Positions 63,996 to 64,000 of a DNA stretch of 64,000 nucleotides are shown here, in pieces. Origin of the DNA: Rhodopseudomonas faecalis (GTDB lineage Bacteria > Pseudomonadota > Alphaproteobacteria > Rhizobiales > Xanthobacteraceae); NCBI RefSeq assembly GCF_003217325.1, contig NZ_QJTI01000013.1, positions 1-64,000 of the forward strand, in the 5' to 3' direction. Within the stretch, counting starts at the first letter, position 1; each line of letters opens with the position of its first letter. The position numbers and the translations under genes were made by a program. Below the pieces are notes generated by a model. The model was given only the letters and a program-made list of their open reading frames with translations, did not search any database and was not told the origin of the DNA.

Positions 63996-64000
63996 GCCCC

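Noticed and set aside
1-64000. CRISPR array, rRNA genes, integrase, relaxase
   Set aside because: No regularly spaced repeats, no rRNA-like sequence and no recombinase or relaxase motif were found anywhere in the window.

Overview
The window reads as chromosome of a high-GC alphaproteobacterium, most probably a Bradyrhizobium/Rhodopseudomonas-type member of the Nitrobacteraceae. This rests on codon use, on short palindromic intergenic repeats of the CCCGGAT...ATCCGGG type, and on the gene families present. About 18.3 kb of ordinary chromosome on the left is joined to at least 45 kb of accessory DNA on the right. The join lies at a relic of the 3' end of guaA (18273-18290), which sits just upstream of a typical guaA-type terminator on the minus strand.

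Left part, 1-6.7 kb: a vitamin B6/PLP neighbourhood. It holds a PLP-homeostasis protein (YggS type), glyA, a MocR/PdxR-type regulator, a BenE-family membrane transporter, a pyridoxal kinase (pdxY) and the first ~50 codons of hemA (5-aminolevulinate synthase), which is then cut off. A shared AAATGGTCTG motif lies in both the glyA promoter and the regulator/transporter divergent region. 6.9-16.8 kb: a siderophore uptake cluster built like the yersiniabactin import genes. It has a TonB-dependent receptor, an RhtX/FptX-like MFS permease, an AraC regulator, two half-size ABC exporter-fold proteins, a second AraC-type DNA-binding domain, a PPM-type methyltransferase and a translationally coupled 57-residue ORF. 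16.8-18.3 kb: a Tat lipoprotein and several intergenic repeats.

Accessory part, 18.3-29.5 kb: a defence island. It contains a three-gene ABC-3C system (DUF3732-type ATPase, frameshifted; middle component; nuclease-type effector) and a five-gene plus-strand run: AbiEi, AbiEii, an AbiJ-NTD/PD-(D/E)xK endonuclease, HamA and HamB (Hachiman). 29.5-45.2 kb: a gene-poor, decayed stretch. It has a frameshifted histidine kinase, a beheaded response regulator next to a tRNA 3'-end fragment, a GGDEF-EAL protein, chemoreceptor fragments, a frameshifted AraC regulator, an IS5-family and an IS3-family element, a degenerate FixJ-like regulator, a YidB-like protein and mscL.

45.2-64 kb: the backbone of an alphaproteobacterial integrative/conjugative element or plasmid-like island. 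It starts with a second AbiE pair heading an operon with an ADP-ribosyltransferase-like and a HEPN-like gene. The conserved block DUF932 - ParB - small protein - methylase/strawberry-notch helicase - Toprim protein - DUF2493 - DUF736 follows. No integrase, relaxase or T4SS gene is in the window; by the logic of guaA insertion, the integrase and the intact guaA should lie beyond the right edge.

The most novel signals are non-coding. Two leaders (before DUF932 and ParB) fold into hairpins of identical dimensions with compensatory base changes and the Shine-Dalgarno sequence at the stem base. A second pair of leaders (before DUF2493 and DUF736) shares a different structured layout. Both AbiE operons carry strong inverted repeats over the abiEi start, suggesting that AbiE repressors gate the defence genes behind them.
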